This document shows positions 17,015-24,512 of a stretch of DNA of 64,000 nt, in pieces. The stretch spans positions 248,001 through 312,000 of the forward strand of contig NZ_BMUY01000004.1 in assembly GCF_014650435.1 (NCBI RefSeq), given 5' to 3'. The notes beneath the pieces are model-generated. The model had not been told where the DNA came from, searched no databases, and was given only the letters and a program-made list of their open reading frames with translations. The position numbers were made by a program, and so were the translations under genes. Source of the stretch: Streptomyces tendae. Its GTDB lineage: Bacteria > Actinomycetota > Actinomycetes > Streptomycetales > Streptomycetaceae. Numbering within the stretch: the first letter of the stretch is position 1; each line of letters opens with the position of its first letter.

Positions 17015-17796
17015 CGGCCCACGGCACGGCGCACACCGGCGGGCGCACCGGGGCGCTCACGGCTCGCCCCGCCGGTCGCCACGCCCTGCTCGTCGAGTTG
17101 CCCGACGCCGAGCGCACCGCCGCCTTCCACGCCGAGGTGCTGCGCCGGCGCGCTGCCGGGGCCCTCCCTCCGGTCGAGGAGATCGTGCCGGGGGCCCGGA
17201 CCGTGCTGCTGGACGGGGTGCCGGACCCGGAGGCGCTGGCCCGCCGGATCGCCGGCTGGGAGGTGCCGCCGGTCACGGACGACACCGGGGACGTGGTGGA
17301 GATCCCGGTGCGCTACGACGGCCCGGACCTGGCGGACGTGGCGGCCCTGTGGGGGGTCGGGCCCGGGGAGGTCGGCGCCCTGCACGGGTCGCACACCTAC
17401 CGGGTGGCGTTCTGCGGGTTCGCGCCCGGGTTCGGCTACCTCACCGGACTCCCCCCTCACCTGCACGTCCCCCGCCGGTCCACGCCCAGGACCCGGGTCC
17501 CGGCCGGTGCGGTGGCCCTCGCCGGCCCCTACAGCGCGGTCTACCCCCGCGCCACCCCGGGCGGCTGGCAGCTGATCGGCACGATGCCCGACCCGCGACC
17601 GCTGTGGGACCCGGCGCGGGAGCGGGCGGCGCTCCTCACACCGGGGACCCGGGTGCGGTTTGTCACAGCGGGCGACGCGACGGCAGCGGGGACGACGACA
17701 GGCGGCGCGGCGGCCGTGGCGGACACGACGACCGGGGCCAACACGACGACCGGCGGCACCGCGGCCGCCGGGGCCGGGCCGGAGGCCGGGGCATGA
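17011..17796 (+). CDS. pxpB: 5-oxoprolinase subunit B (KipI-like)
   Basis: Second subunit of the 5-oxoprolinase complex, 261 aa. The KipI/allophanate-hydrolase-subunit-1 pattern is clear: VEEIVPGARTVLLDG, VEIPVRYDGPDLADVA, GSHTYRVAFCGFAPGFGYL, VPAGAVALAGPYSAVYP and TPGGWQLIG. The last 45 or so residues are an unusual Thr/Ala/Gly-rich tail (GTTTGGAAA, ANTTTGGTAAAGAG), encoded by repetitive ACGACG and GCGGCC runs and not part of the conserved fold. ATG overlaps the pxpA stop, and its own stop overlaps the pxpC ATG, so the three subunits are translationally coupled. Confidence 0.92.
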   Translation: MTAHGTAHTGGRTGALTARPAGRHALLVELPDAERTAAFHAEVLRRRAAGALPPVEEIVPGARTVLLDGVPDPEALARRIAGWEVPPVTDDTGDVVEIPVRYDGPDLADVAALWGVGPGEVGALHGSHTYRVAFCGFAPGFGYLTGLPPHLHVPRRSTPRTRVPAGAVALAGPYSAVYPRATPGGWQLIGTMPDPRPLWDPARERAALLTPGTRVRFVTAGDATAAGTTTGGAAAVADTTTGANTTTGGTAAAGAGPEAGA

Positions 17797-18650
17797 CTAC
17801 CAAGCTCACGGCCGTGCGCTCCGGGGCACTCACCACCGTGCAGGACGCGGGCCGGCCCGGCCACGCCCACCTGGGCGTGCCCCGCTCCGGCGCGCTGGAC
17901 GCACCCGCGATGCGACTGGCCAACCGCCTCCTCGGCAACGCTTCGGACGCCGCCGTCCTGGAGACGACGCTCACCGGCTGCGCCCTGCGGCCGGACCAGG
18001 ACGTCACCGTCGTGGTCGGCGGTGCGCCCTGCCCGGTGACGGTCGACGGCAGACCGGCCGCCTGGGGCGCCCCGGTGCGGGTGCCGGCGGGCTCGGTCCT
18101 GGACGTGGGGGCGGCCACCGCGGGCGTCCGCTCGTACGTGGCCGTCGCGGGCGGCGTCGCCGCCGAACCCGTCCTGGGCAGCCGCTCGACGGACCTGCTG
18201 TCGGGCCTGGGCCCGGCGCCCCTGCGCGACGGGGACGTCGTCGCGGTCGGCACCCCCGCGGGGCCGGTGCCGGCGCCGGTCGCCGCACCCTGGGCCGGAC
18301 CGCCCGCCGAACTGGTCCTGCCGGTACGGCCGGGCCCCCGCGCCGACTGGTTCACCGCGGCCGCGCTGCGCACGTTCACCTCGGCCGCCTACCGTGTGTC
18401 CCCGCACAGCAACCGCATCGGCCTGCGCACCGAGGGACCGCCGCTGGAACGCGCGGCGGCGGGCGAACTGCCGAGCGAGGGCATGGTCCTGGGCGCCGTG
18501 CAGGTACCGCCGGACGGACGTCCGGTGCTCTTCCTGCACGACCACCCGACGACGGGCGGCTACCCGGTCGTCGCGGTCGTCCCGGAACCGGCCCTGGCGG
18601 CGGCGGCCCAGGCCGCCGCCGGAACGCCGGTGCGCTTCACGCCCGCCTGA
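17793..18650 (+). CDS. pxpC: 5-oxoprolinase subunit C (KipA-like)
   Basis: Third subunit of the complex, 285 aa, KipA / biotin-dependent carboxyltransferase-like family. Seen are VRSGALTTVQDAGRPGHAHLGVPRSGALD at the N terminus (in two conserved blocks), NRLLGNASDAAVLETTLTG, VAVAGGVAAEPVLGSRSTDL, VSPHSNRIGLRTEGPPLER, and HPTTGGYPVVAVV. It is the last gene of the pxpABC operon and its last 14 bases overlap the end of the convergent DUF2809 gene. Confidence 0.93.
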   Translation: MTTKLTAVRSGALTTVQDAGRPGHAHLGVPRSGALDAPAMRLANRLLGNASDAAVLETTLTGCALRPDQDVTVVVGGAPCPVTVDGRPAAWGAPVRVPAGSVLDVGAATAGVRSYVAVAGGVAAEPVLGSRSTDLLSGLGPAPLRDGDVVAVGTPAGPVPAPVAAPWAGPPAELVLPVRPGPRADWFTAAALRTFTSAAYRVSPHSNRIGLRTEGPPLERAAAGELPSEGMVLGAVQVPPDGRPVLFLHDHPTTGGYPVVAVVPEPALAAAAQAAAGTPVRFTPA

Positions 18651-19044
18651 CGACCGCCCAGCCGACGGCCGCACCGACCGCGTACCAGAACAGGTCCGGT
18701 GCGTTGAAGGTGGTCCCCAGGACCAGACGCGCCGCCGTGCTCCGCCGGGCGAGGTGCGCCGGTACGTCGGTGAGCTGGAGCAACTCCACGCCCCAGCTCA
18801 CCGCCAGGGCCACCGCGGCGGCCTTCGCCGGTGCCGTCCGCGGCGCGGCCACGAGGACGAGGGCGAACAGCAGCAGGGTGTACAGCGCGTCTCCGCCGTA
18901 CTTGGCCACCTCCCCCACCGCCACGGACCTGAGCGCGAGTCCGGCACCGACGATCACCACCGCGGCCACCGCGGCCGCGAGGCGCCGGCGCGCCGGGATT
19001 CGCCGGGTCGCCGGACCGGCGACCTCGGTGGAGGAGGAAGTCAT
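18637..19044 (-). CDS. DUF2809 family small membrane protein
   Basis: 135 aa with about four hydrophobic segments (LAAAVAAVVIVGAGLAL, ALYTLLLFALVLVAA, AAAVALAVSWGVELLQL, LFWYAVGAAVGWAVV). The motif YGGDALYTLL ... SWGVELLQL ... LGTTFNAPDLFWYAVG matches DUF2809 proteins, whose function is unknown. ATG 19044 has GGAGGAGG just upstream. It converges with pxpC and overlaps its end by 14 bases. Nothing ties it functionally to its neighbours. Confidence 0.8.
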   Translation of the reverse strand: MTSSSTEVAGPATRRIPARRRLAAAVAAVVIVGAGLALRSVAVGEVAKYGGDALYTLLLFALVLVAAPRTAPAKAAAVALAVSWGVELLQLTDVPAHLARRSTAARLVLGTTFNAPDLFWYAVGAAVGWAVVRRA

Positions 19045-19132
19045 GCGTCCATTGTGCGGTCGGCCCCGGCGCCGACGCGCCGGTGGAGCGGGCCCGCCGA
19101 CGCACGTAGGGCCGACCCCGCGCCGCCCGAGG

Positions 19133-20431
19133 TCAGCAGGTGGGGACGCCCGGGAGCCAGGCGTCGGCCACGTCGATGAAGATGTTGGAGACGTAACCGC
19201 CGTAGTCGGGCAGGTAGGACCAGGCGTCGTTGCTGTAGCCGTCGTAGGTCACGAGCTGGCCGTGGACCTGGCAGCGCACCCGTACGGTCGTGGGCCCGGG
19301 CAGGCTCGCCACGCGCGTGGACGCGGTCGTCGCCTGTTGCCGCACGCTCACGTCGGTGCCCCAGGTCGGGAAGGACGTGGTGTCGCCGCCGCCCTCGGTC
19401 CACAGGTAGGTGACGGTCACCCAGCCGTTGTCGTTCAGGCCGACGTTGTAGAAGGTGCCGTCGGCGAGGTCGATGCCGGCCGGGTTGGCGACCTGCCGGC
19501 CGAACTCGTCGCGTCCGCCGTTGTAGCCGTCCTCGTAGGCGGCCTGCGCCTCGGGAAGACCTTGCGGAAGGTCCTTCCACTGTTCGCGCACCGACGAGGG
19601 GTTCCAGTGGTCGTCGTGCGTGTTCCACGGGCCGACGTCCCACACCGGCGCCGTCTCGCAGCGGGCGGGCCCGCACACCTGCACCGAGTACTGGCCGCTG
19701 CCGTTCGGCGACAGGGCACGGCGGGAGGGCAGCGCCACGAAGTGGTCGTTGGCCTGGATGACGTGACCGTTGGCGGTGGTGTGCCCGACGAGGCCCTCGC
19801 GGGTGGCGTAGACGCGGGCGGAGAAGGCGGCGGCCCTGGTCGTCGGTGCGGGGTCGGCGGGGGCGGTGCCCGTGTCGTCTGCCGTCAGGGTCACCGCCCG
19901 TACGGCCGCGGTGGGTTCGCCCTTGGCGTTCCACAAAGTGAGCCGGGCCTGGACGTCGACGACGTCCCGGGGCAGCTGGGCCGGGGCTCCGGCCGCCGCC
20001 CGCCGCCACTCGGTCCAGGTGCCGTCGGCCGCGCGGCCGCGCACCTCGACCTCGACGCTCGCCTCGTCGGGCACCGTCGCGTCGACGTCCACGGCGACCC
20101 GGTTCACGGGCCGGTCCACGTGGTGCGGGTCCAGGACGGCGGAGGCGTAGCCGCGGTCCCGGCCGAGGGAGGCGGGACTGACGGAGCCGTCCCGTACCCG
20201 CAGGGCGCCCGCGTCGTACCGGACGTTGACGTCGTCGGCACCGGTCCGGGACAGGTCCGCGCGCCAGGACACCGGAGCGGGCGGGACGGCGGCGTCGGCG
20301 GCCGGGGCGGGCGCGGCGCCGAGGGCCGTACCGGCGAGGGCGAGCAGGCACACCGTGCCGGTCAGGGCGCGGGTGGTACGCGGTCTGCGGCGCGGGGCCG
20401 AGCCGCGGTGCCGGGGGAAAGAGGTCAGCAT
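19133..20431 (-). CDS. secreted protein of unknown function with a C-terminal Cys-paired module
   Basis: 432 aa. An N-terminal basic stretch with a hydrophobic core (TGTVCLLALAGTALG) and Ala-rich region forms a signal peptide of about 48 residues. Residues about 55-200 look beta-rich (SVEVEVRGRAADGTWTEWR), a substrate- or surface-binding-like domain. The middle has VWDVGPWNTHDDHWNP and an NPAGIDLADGTFYNVGLNDNGWV block. This resembles actinobacterial secreted proteins annotated only as hypothetical. The last 70 residues (RVRCQVHGQLVTYDGYSND ... ADAWLPGVPTC) have two Cys and look SH3-like. A 5'-truncated relic of the same module lies directly upstream. Confidence 0.75.
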   Translation of the reverse strand: MLTSFPRHRGSAPRRRPRTTRALTGTVCLLALAGTALGAAPAPAADAAVPPAPVSWRADLSRTGADDVNVRYDAGALRVRDGSVSPASLGRDRGYASAVLDPHHVDRPVNRVAVDVDATVPDEASVEVEVRGRAADGTWTEWRRAAAGAPAQLPRDVVDVQARLTLWNAKGEPTAAVRAVTLTADDTGTAPADPAPTTRAAAFSARVYATREGLVGHTTANGHVIQANDHFVALPSRRALSPNGSGQYSVQVCGPARCETAPVWDVGPWNTHDDHWNPSSVREQWKDLPQGLPEAQAAYEDGYNGGRDEFGRQVANPAGIDLADGTFYNVGLNDNGWVTVTYLWTEGGGDTTSFPTWGTDVSVRQQATTASTRVASLPGPTTVRVRCQVHGQLVTYDGYSNDAWSYLPDYGGYVSNIFIDVADAWLPGVPTC

Positions 20432-20705
20432 GTGGGCACTCCTGGGAGCCGGGCGTCGTCGACGTCGATGAAGATGCGGGAGGCATGGCCACCGTGGTCG
20501 GGCGGGTACGACCAGGCACCGTTGCTGTAGCCGTCGTACTCGACGAGACCGCCGTGGACCCGCCGGGCCACGCGGACGGGGGCCGGTCCGGGCGGGCTCG
20601 CCACCCGAGCGGAGTCGGTCGTCGACTGCTGACGGGCACTCACATCAGTACTCCGGGTTCAGTGCTCCGGCTGGGGAACGGTGAGCCAGTGGTCCTCCGT
20701 CGCCC
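20425..20705 (-). pseudogene. 5'-truncated relic of a paralogue of the secreted protein at 19133-20431
   Basis: The frame 20425-20643 encodes 72 residues that closely match the C terminus of the next gene: SARQQSTTDSARVAS against SVRQQATTASTRVAS, EYDGYSNGAWSYPPDHGGHASRIFIDVDDARLPGVPTC in place of TYDGYSNDAWSYLPDYGGYVSNIFIDVADAWLPGVPTC (quoted in outline). The first module Cys is lost (VARRVHGG for VRCQVHGQ). The GTG at 20643 corresponds to the Val of GTDVS in the intact copy, and similarity continues upstream, interrupted by an in-frame TGA and a short CCGGAGYACTGA duplication. The right limit of similarity is approximate. A GGAG before the GTG could still allow a small protein. Confidence 0.78.
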
Positions 20706-20785
20706 TCAGGGGAAACGGCCAAAGTGGAGGATGGCCGGGGCAACCCCGCTTCCGCGTGGGTCCCGGCGGGACACTGCCGCCGTAC

Positions 20786-21349
20786 TCAACTCACCGGGCT
20801 GATGCCCCGGACGGTGAGTTCGAGCAGGCGTCGGCCCTCGGCGGCGGGGTCGGCGTGGCGTTCCGTGGCCAGGGCGATGCCGGTGACCAGCGCGAGGAGG
20901 TCGGCCGCGGTGACGTCCGGCGCCACCGCCCCGCTCTCGGCGGCCCGCCGCAACAGCGGTTCGACCGCTTCCTCGAGCTTCACCGCGCAGGCACTCACCC
21001 GCTCCGGTTCGACCAGCCGGTCGTGGGCCAGCGCCTCGGCCATGCCCCGCGCTGACGCGGCGTACTCGGTGAGCCCGTCGAGCCAGTCCAGGAGGGCGGC
21101 GCGGGCGTCCACCGCGTCCACCGACGCGTCCGCGCGGGCGCACAGCGACTCGATCCGCTCGTGGAACACCGCCTCCAGCAGGGCGGCGCGTCCGGGGAAG
21201 TGCCGGCGGACCGTCGCCGAGCCGACACCCGCGACCCGGGCGATCCGCTCCAGGGAGGCGTCGGCGCCGTGCGCGGCGACCTCCCGCTCGGCGACGGCCA
21301 GGATCCGGGCGTAGTTGCGCCGTGCGTCCGCGCGCTGGTGGTGGGGCAT
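20786..21349 (-). CDS. TetR family transcriptional regulator
   Basis: 187 aa. The HTH is visible as ILAVAEREVAAHGADASLERIARVAGVGSATVRRHFPGRAALLEAVF in outline; the recognition helix is GSATVRRHF. The C-terminal domain is of the SbtR-like type (LLDWLDGLTEYAASARGMAEAL). It is divergent from an NmrA-family reductase, with a 23-bp palindrome between them, so autorepression and control of the reductase are likely. ATG 21349 is preceded by GAGGAC. Confidence 0.87.
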   Translation of the reverse strand: MPHHQRADARRNYARILAVAEREVAAHGADASLERIARVAGVGSATVRRHFPGRAALLEAVFHERIESLCARADASVDAVDARAALLDWLDGLTEYAASARGMAEALAHDRLVEPERVSACAVKLEEAVEPLLRRAAESGAVAPDVTAADLLALVTGIALATERHADPAAEGRRLLELTVRGISPVS

Positions 21350-21403
21350 GACGTCCTCTCGGCATTGCTAAACGGCGGGGGCCTCCGTATCGTACCCGGC
21401 AGC

Positions 21404-21426
21404 TAAGTGGCGGGCCTCGCCACTTA
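21404..21426. promoter_or_regulatory. palindromic operator between tetR and the NmrA-like gene
   Basis: TAAGTGGCG (21404-21412), a five-base spacer, then CGCCACTTA (21418-21426): nine-base perfect arms. It lies 55 bp upstream of the TetR start and 27 bp upstream of the NmrA-like start. It is the likely binding site of the adjacent TetR protein. Confidence 0.75.
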
Positions 21427-21452
21427 ATCGCCCTCAACCGGGAGACCCACCC

Positions 21453-22361
21453 ATGCCCACTTCCTCCGCACCCGTCCTCGTCACCGGAGCGACCGGCCGA
21501 CAGGGCGGCGCGACCGCCCGCGCCCTGCTCGCGTCCGGCGTTCCGGTCCGGGCCCTGGTCCGCGACCCCTCGACCGAGCGGGCCGCGGCGGTCGCGGGAC
21601 TCGGTGCCGAACTGGCCACCGGGGACCTGGACGACCGCGACTCGGTGGTCCGCGCCGCCACAGGGGCCCGCGCCGTCTTCTCGGTCCAGATGCCCGACTT
21701 CGACCGGCGCGGCTTCGAGGGGGAGGTCGACCAGGCCGTCCACCTGATCGAGGGCGCCCGGGAGGCCGGGGTGCCCCAGTTCGTCCACACCTCCGTCTCT
21801 GGCGCCGGACAGCACACGAGCTGGGTGAAGGACCGCTGGGGATGGATGGAGCCCTACTACTCCGCGAAGGCCGGGATCCAGGACCGGGTGCGCGAGGCCG
21901 GGTTCGAGCGCTGGACGATCGTCAAGCCGGGCTACTTCATGGAGAACCTGCTCCCGTCGGAAGCCATCGTCTTCCCGCGGGGCGTCCGGGGAGGACTGGT
22001 GAGCCTCCTGAAGCCCTCGACCCGGCTGTCCCTGGTCGCCGTGGACGACATCGGCGCGACCGCCGCGGCCGCGGTGGCGGAGCCGGAGCGGTTCGACCGC
22101 GTCGAACTGGAGCTGGCGAGCGACCTGCTGACGATGAGGGAGATCGCCGAGATCCTCTCCGGGCACCTGGGCACGACCCTGACCCCGCCCGACATGACCG
22201 AGGACGAGGCGGTCGCCGCCGGGATGCCGGACATGGGATTCGGACAGGCGTCCCTCAACGAGCACCCCCAGCCCGCTCTCCCCCGGTTCGCCCGCGACCT
22301 GGGCATCCCCCTCACCCCCTTCAGGATCTGGGCGAGGACCCACCTGCCGGCATCGGCCTGA
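21453..22361 (+). CDS. NmrA/NAD(P)-binding atypical SDR protein
   Basis: 302 aa, cytosolic Rossmann protein. The nucleotide site is VLVTGATGRQGGATARALL, followed by VRALVRD (cofactor choice), GDLDDRDSV and FVHTSVSGAG. The usual SDR Tyr-Lys pair is not clearly conserved; YYSAKAGIQ is the nearest equivalent. Family members are NAD(P)H sensors (NmrA/HSCARG) or quinone/isoflavone-type reductases. It is divergent from and probably repressed by the TetR gene. ATG 21453 is preceded by CGGGAGA. The substrate is unknown. Confidence 0.85.
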   Translation: MPTSSAPVLVTGATGRQGGATARALLASGVPVRALVRDPSTERAAAVAGLGAELATGDLDDRDSVVRAATGARAVFSVQMPDFDRRGFEGEVDQAVHLIEGAREAGVPQFVHTSVSGAGQHTSWVKDRWGWMEPYYSAKAGIQDRVREAGFERWTIVKPGYFMENLLPSEAIVFPRGVRGGLVSLLKPSTRLSLVAVDDIGATAAAAVAEPERFDRVELELASDLLTMREIAEILSGHLGTTLTPPDMTEDEAVAAGMPDMGFGQASLNEHPQPALPRFARDLGIPLTPFRIWARTHLPASA

Positions 22362-22404
22362 CGGGACGAGCCCCCGGGCGACACCCGGCGACACCGGGAA
22401 CACA

Positions 22405-22424
22405 TGTACAGCCGAAGCTGTACA
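22405..22424. promoter_or_regulatory. palindromic operator upstream of the marR-MFS pair
   Basis: TGTACAGC, CGAA, GCTGTACA: eight-base perfect arms, 30 bp before the MarR ATG. The right arm also forms an overlapping palindrome AGCTGTACAGCT (22416-22427). It is a good candidate for MarR autoregulation of the MarR-exporter operon. Confidence 0.75.
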
Positions 22425-22453
22425 GCTCATCCTGTGGACATTACCCTCAGGGC

Positions 22454-22900
22454 ATGAGCGAGAACGAGAGCCCTTCAGCCTCGGCGGTCCAGGCCTCGCG
22501 AGAGGTGCGCGCGGTCATCAGCCGGCTACGCCGACGCATCCTCAAGGCATCCGAGGTCGAGGACCTCACCCTCGGCCAGTCCTCCGTGCTGGCCCGGCTG
22601 TCCGACCAGGGGAGCGTCACGGCCAGCGAACTCGCCGCGATCGAAGGGGTCAGACACCAGTCGATGACGGCGACGGTCACCGCACTCGCCTCCATGGGGC
22701 TGGTCGAGCGGCGCCCCGACCCGGACGACGGACGGCGCCTGCTGCTCACGCTGACCCCCGAGGGCGTCCGCCGCGTGGAGGAAGGGCGGCAGGTGCGCAC
22801 GGAATGGCTCGCCGAGCGGTTGCAGGACAGGTGCACCGAGGAGGAACGGCGCACCGTGATCGCGGCCATGGCCGTACTGGAGCGACTGAACAGTGACTGA
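22454..22900 (+). CDS. MarR family transcriptional regulator
   Basis: 148 aa. The winged helix is visible: LTLGQSSVLARLSDQGSVTASELAAIEGVRHQSMTATVTALASMGLVERRPDPDDGRRLLLTLTPEG in outline, with the DDGRR wing. Its stop overlaps the GTG of a multidrug-type MFS transporter, so the two are translationally coupled. This suggests the regulator senses a drug-like ligand exported by the transporter. A perfect palindrome lies 30 bp upstream. Confidence 0.9.
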   Translation: MSENESPSASAVQASREVRAVISRLRRRILKASEVEDLTLGQSSVLARLSDQGSVTASELAAIEGVRHQSMTATVTALASMGLVERRPDPDDGRRLLLTLTPEGVRRVEEGRQVRTEWLAERLQDRCTEEERRTVIAAMAVLERLNSD

Positions 22901-24347
22901 CGCGAAGGCGGGCCCCGAGGTCGGCACGGACAAGCCCGGCTTCGACCGCAGACTGCTGCCGCCGATGCTGCTCGGTTCGGTGCTCAACCCGATCAACTCG
23001 ACGATCATCGCGGTCGCCCTCGTCCCGATCGGCAGGGCGCTCGGCGCACCGGTCTCGCAGACCGCCTGGCTCGTCTCCGCGCTCTATCTGGCCACGTCGC
23101 TCGGTCAGCCGGTCGTCGGCAGACTCATCGACGTCTTCGGGCCGCGCCGGCTCTTCCTCCTCAGTACCGGCCTCGTCGGCGTCGCCGGCGTGGTGGGCGC
23201 GCTGGCTCCCGATCTGGGGGTGCTGATCGGCGCGCGGGTCCTGCTCGGGTTCGGCACCTGCGCCGGCTATCCCGCCGCGATGGCCCTGGTGCGCAGTGAG
23301 GCGGAGCGCACCGGACGGGACAGCCCCGGTGGGGTGCTGACCGCGCTGGCGGTGGCCAACCAGACCATCGCCGTCGTCGGCCCGCTGCTGGGCGGCCTGC
23401 TGATCGCGGTGGGCGGCTGGCGCACCACCTTCGCGCTGAACGTGCCACTGGCCGTCGCGGCCGTGCTGCTGGGACTGCTGCGGCTGCCCAAGGCCGCCCC
23501 CGAGGCGGAGCCCGGAGCGGAGCCCACGACGCGGCCCACGGGCGGGACCACGCGGCGCGGGAGCCTGGCCGCCCGCCTCGACCTGCCCGGCATGGTGCTG
23601 TTCGCCGCGATGCTCGTCTCGCTGCTGCTGTTCCTGATGAACCTGCACCTGCGCGACTGGTACCTGCTCGCGCTGGCCGCCGCCGCGGGGGCGGCGTTCG
23701 CGGTACGGGAACTGCGGGCCGCCACCCCCTTCATCGACCTGCGGGTGCTCGGCGGCAACACCCCCCTGCTGGCCACCTACGGGCGGGCGCTCGTCGCCTA
23801 CGTCGTCGCGTACTCCTTCCTGTACGGCTTCACCCAGTGGACCGAGGAGGGCTTCGGGCTGACGCCCTTCCACGCCGGCCTGGCGCAGATCCCCATGTTC
23901 CTGCTGGCGATAGGGGTCTCCATCGTCTCGGGGCGCAGCACGAGCGTCCGGGGAAAACTGCTGCTCGGTGCGGTCGGACAGATCGTCGCGTGCCTGGTGA
24001 TCCTGATGCTGGGCGGGGACAGCCCGCTGTGGATGCTGCTGCTGGTCGCCCTGATCTTCGGCGTCCCACAGGGACTGAACAACCTCGCCCTGCAGAACTC
24101 CGTCTACTTCCAGGCCGACCCGGAGCGCACCGCCTCCTCCGCCGGGCTGCTGCGCACCTTCGCCTACATCGGCTCGATGGTCGCCTCCTCCGCAACCGCG
24201 GCCTCCTTCGGGCAGCACGCCGACACCGGCGGCCTGCACCGGCTGGCCTGGGTCATGCTCGGTGCCGGCGTGCTCTACCTGCTGCTCACCCTCTTCGACC
24301 GCACACTCGGCCGAGCGGCGGGGGCGGGCACGCGGGCCTCGGCCTGA
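22893..24347 (+). CDS. MFS drug-efflux transporter, EmrB/QacA (DHA2) type
   Basis: 484 aa with about 14 hydrophobic segments, the DHA2 layout. Motif A is present in variant form as LGQPVVGRLIDVFGPRRLFL, and motif C-like residues occur in ANQTIAVVGPLLGGLLIAVGGWRTTFALN. It opens with LLPPMLLGSVLNPINSTIIAVAL. It exports small toxic molecules, probably by proton antiport. GTG 22893 overlaps the upstream MarR stop, so the repressor and pump are coproduced. The substrate is unknown. Confidence 0.88.
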   Translation: MTDAKAGPEVGTDKPGFDRRLLPPMLLGSVLNPINSTIIAVALVPIGRALGAPVSQTAWLVSALYLATSLGQPVVGRLIDVFGPRRLFLLSTGLVGVAGVVGALAPDLGVLIGARVLLGFGTCAGYPAAMALVRSEAERTGRDSPGGVLTALAVANQTIAVVGPLLGGLLIAVGGWRTTFALNVPLAVAAVLLGLLRLPKAAPEAEPGAEPTTRPTGGTTRRGSLAARLDLPGMVLFAAMLVSLLLFLMNLHLRDWYLLALAAAAGAAFAVRELRAATPFIDLRVLGGNTPLLATYGRALVAYVVAYSFLYGFTQWTEEGFGLTPFHAGLAQIPMFLLAIGVSIVSGRSTSVRGKLLLGAVGQIVACLVILMLGGDSPLWMLLLVALIFGVPQGLNNLALQNSVYFQADPERTASSAGLLRTFAYIGSMVASSATAASFGQHADTGGLHRLAWVMLGAGVLYLLLTLFDRTLGRAAGAGTRASA

Positions 24348-24409
24348 GCAACTCCCGCAGGGGCAGACCCGAGGGGCCGCGGGCCCAAGAACCGCTTCCC
24401 GCAAGGGCA

Positions 24410-24467
24410 TTGACCACATCGGCCTTTCTGCCTAACGTCCCGGTCAAGCTCTGTTGAATCCTTTCAG
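24410..24467 (+). promoter_or_regulatory. promoter and LacI-type operator of the RhaS-like gene
   Basis: TTGACC (24410-24415), 17-bp spacer, TAACGT (24433-24438) make a good sigma-HrdB-like promoter. At 24454-24467 follows TTGAATCCTTTCAG, an imperfect palindrome 15 bp beyond the -10 box, where it would overlap the initial transcript. Almost the same site, TTGAATCGTTTCAA, lies in the equivalent place before the GH78 rhamnosidase at 59604. Confidence 0.72.
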
Positions 24468-24512
24468 CGCCCTTGCCCCCCACGCTCGGGCGGCCCCACG
24501 CGAAAGAAGCAC

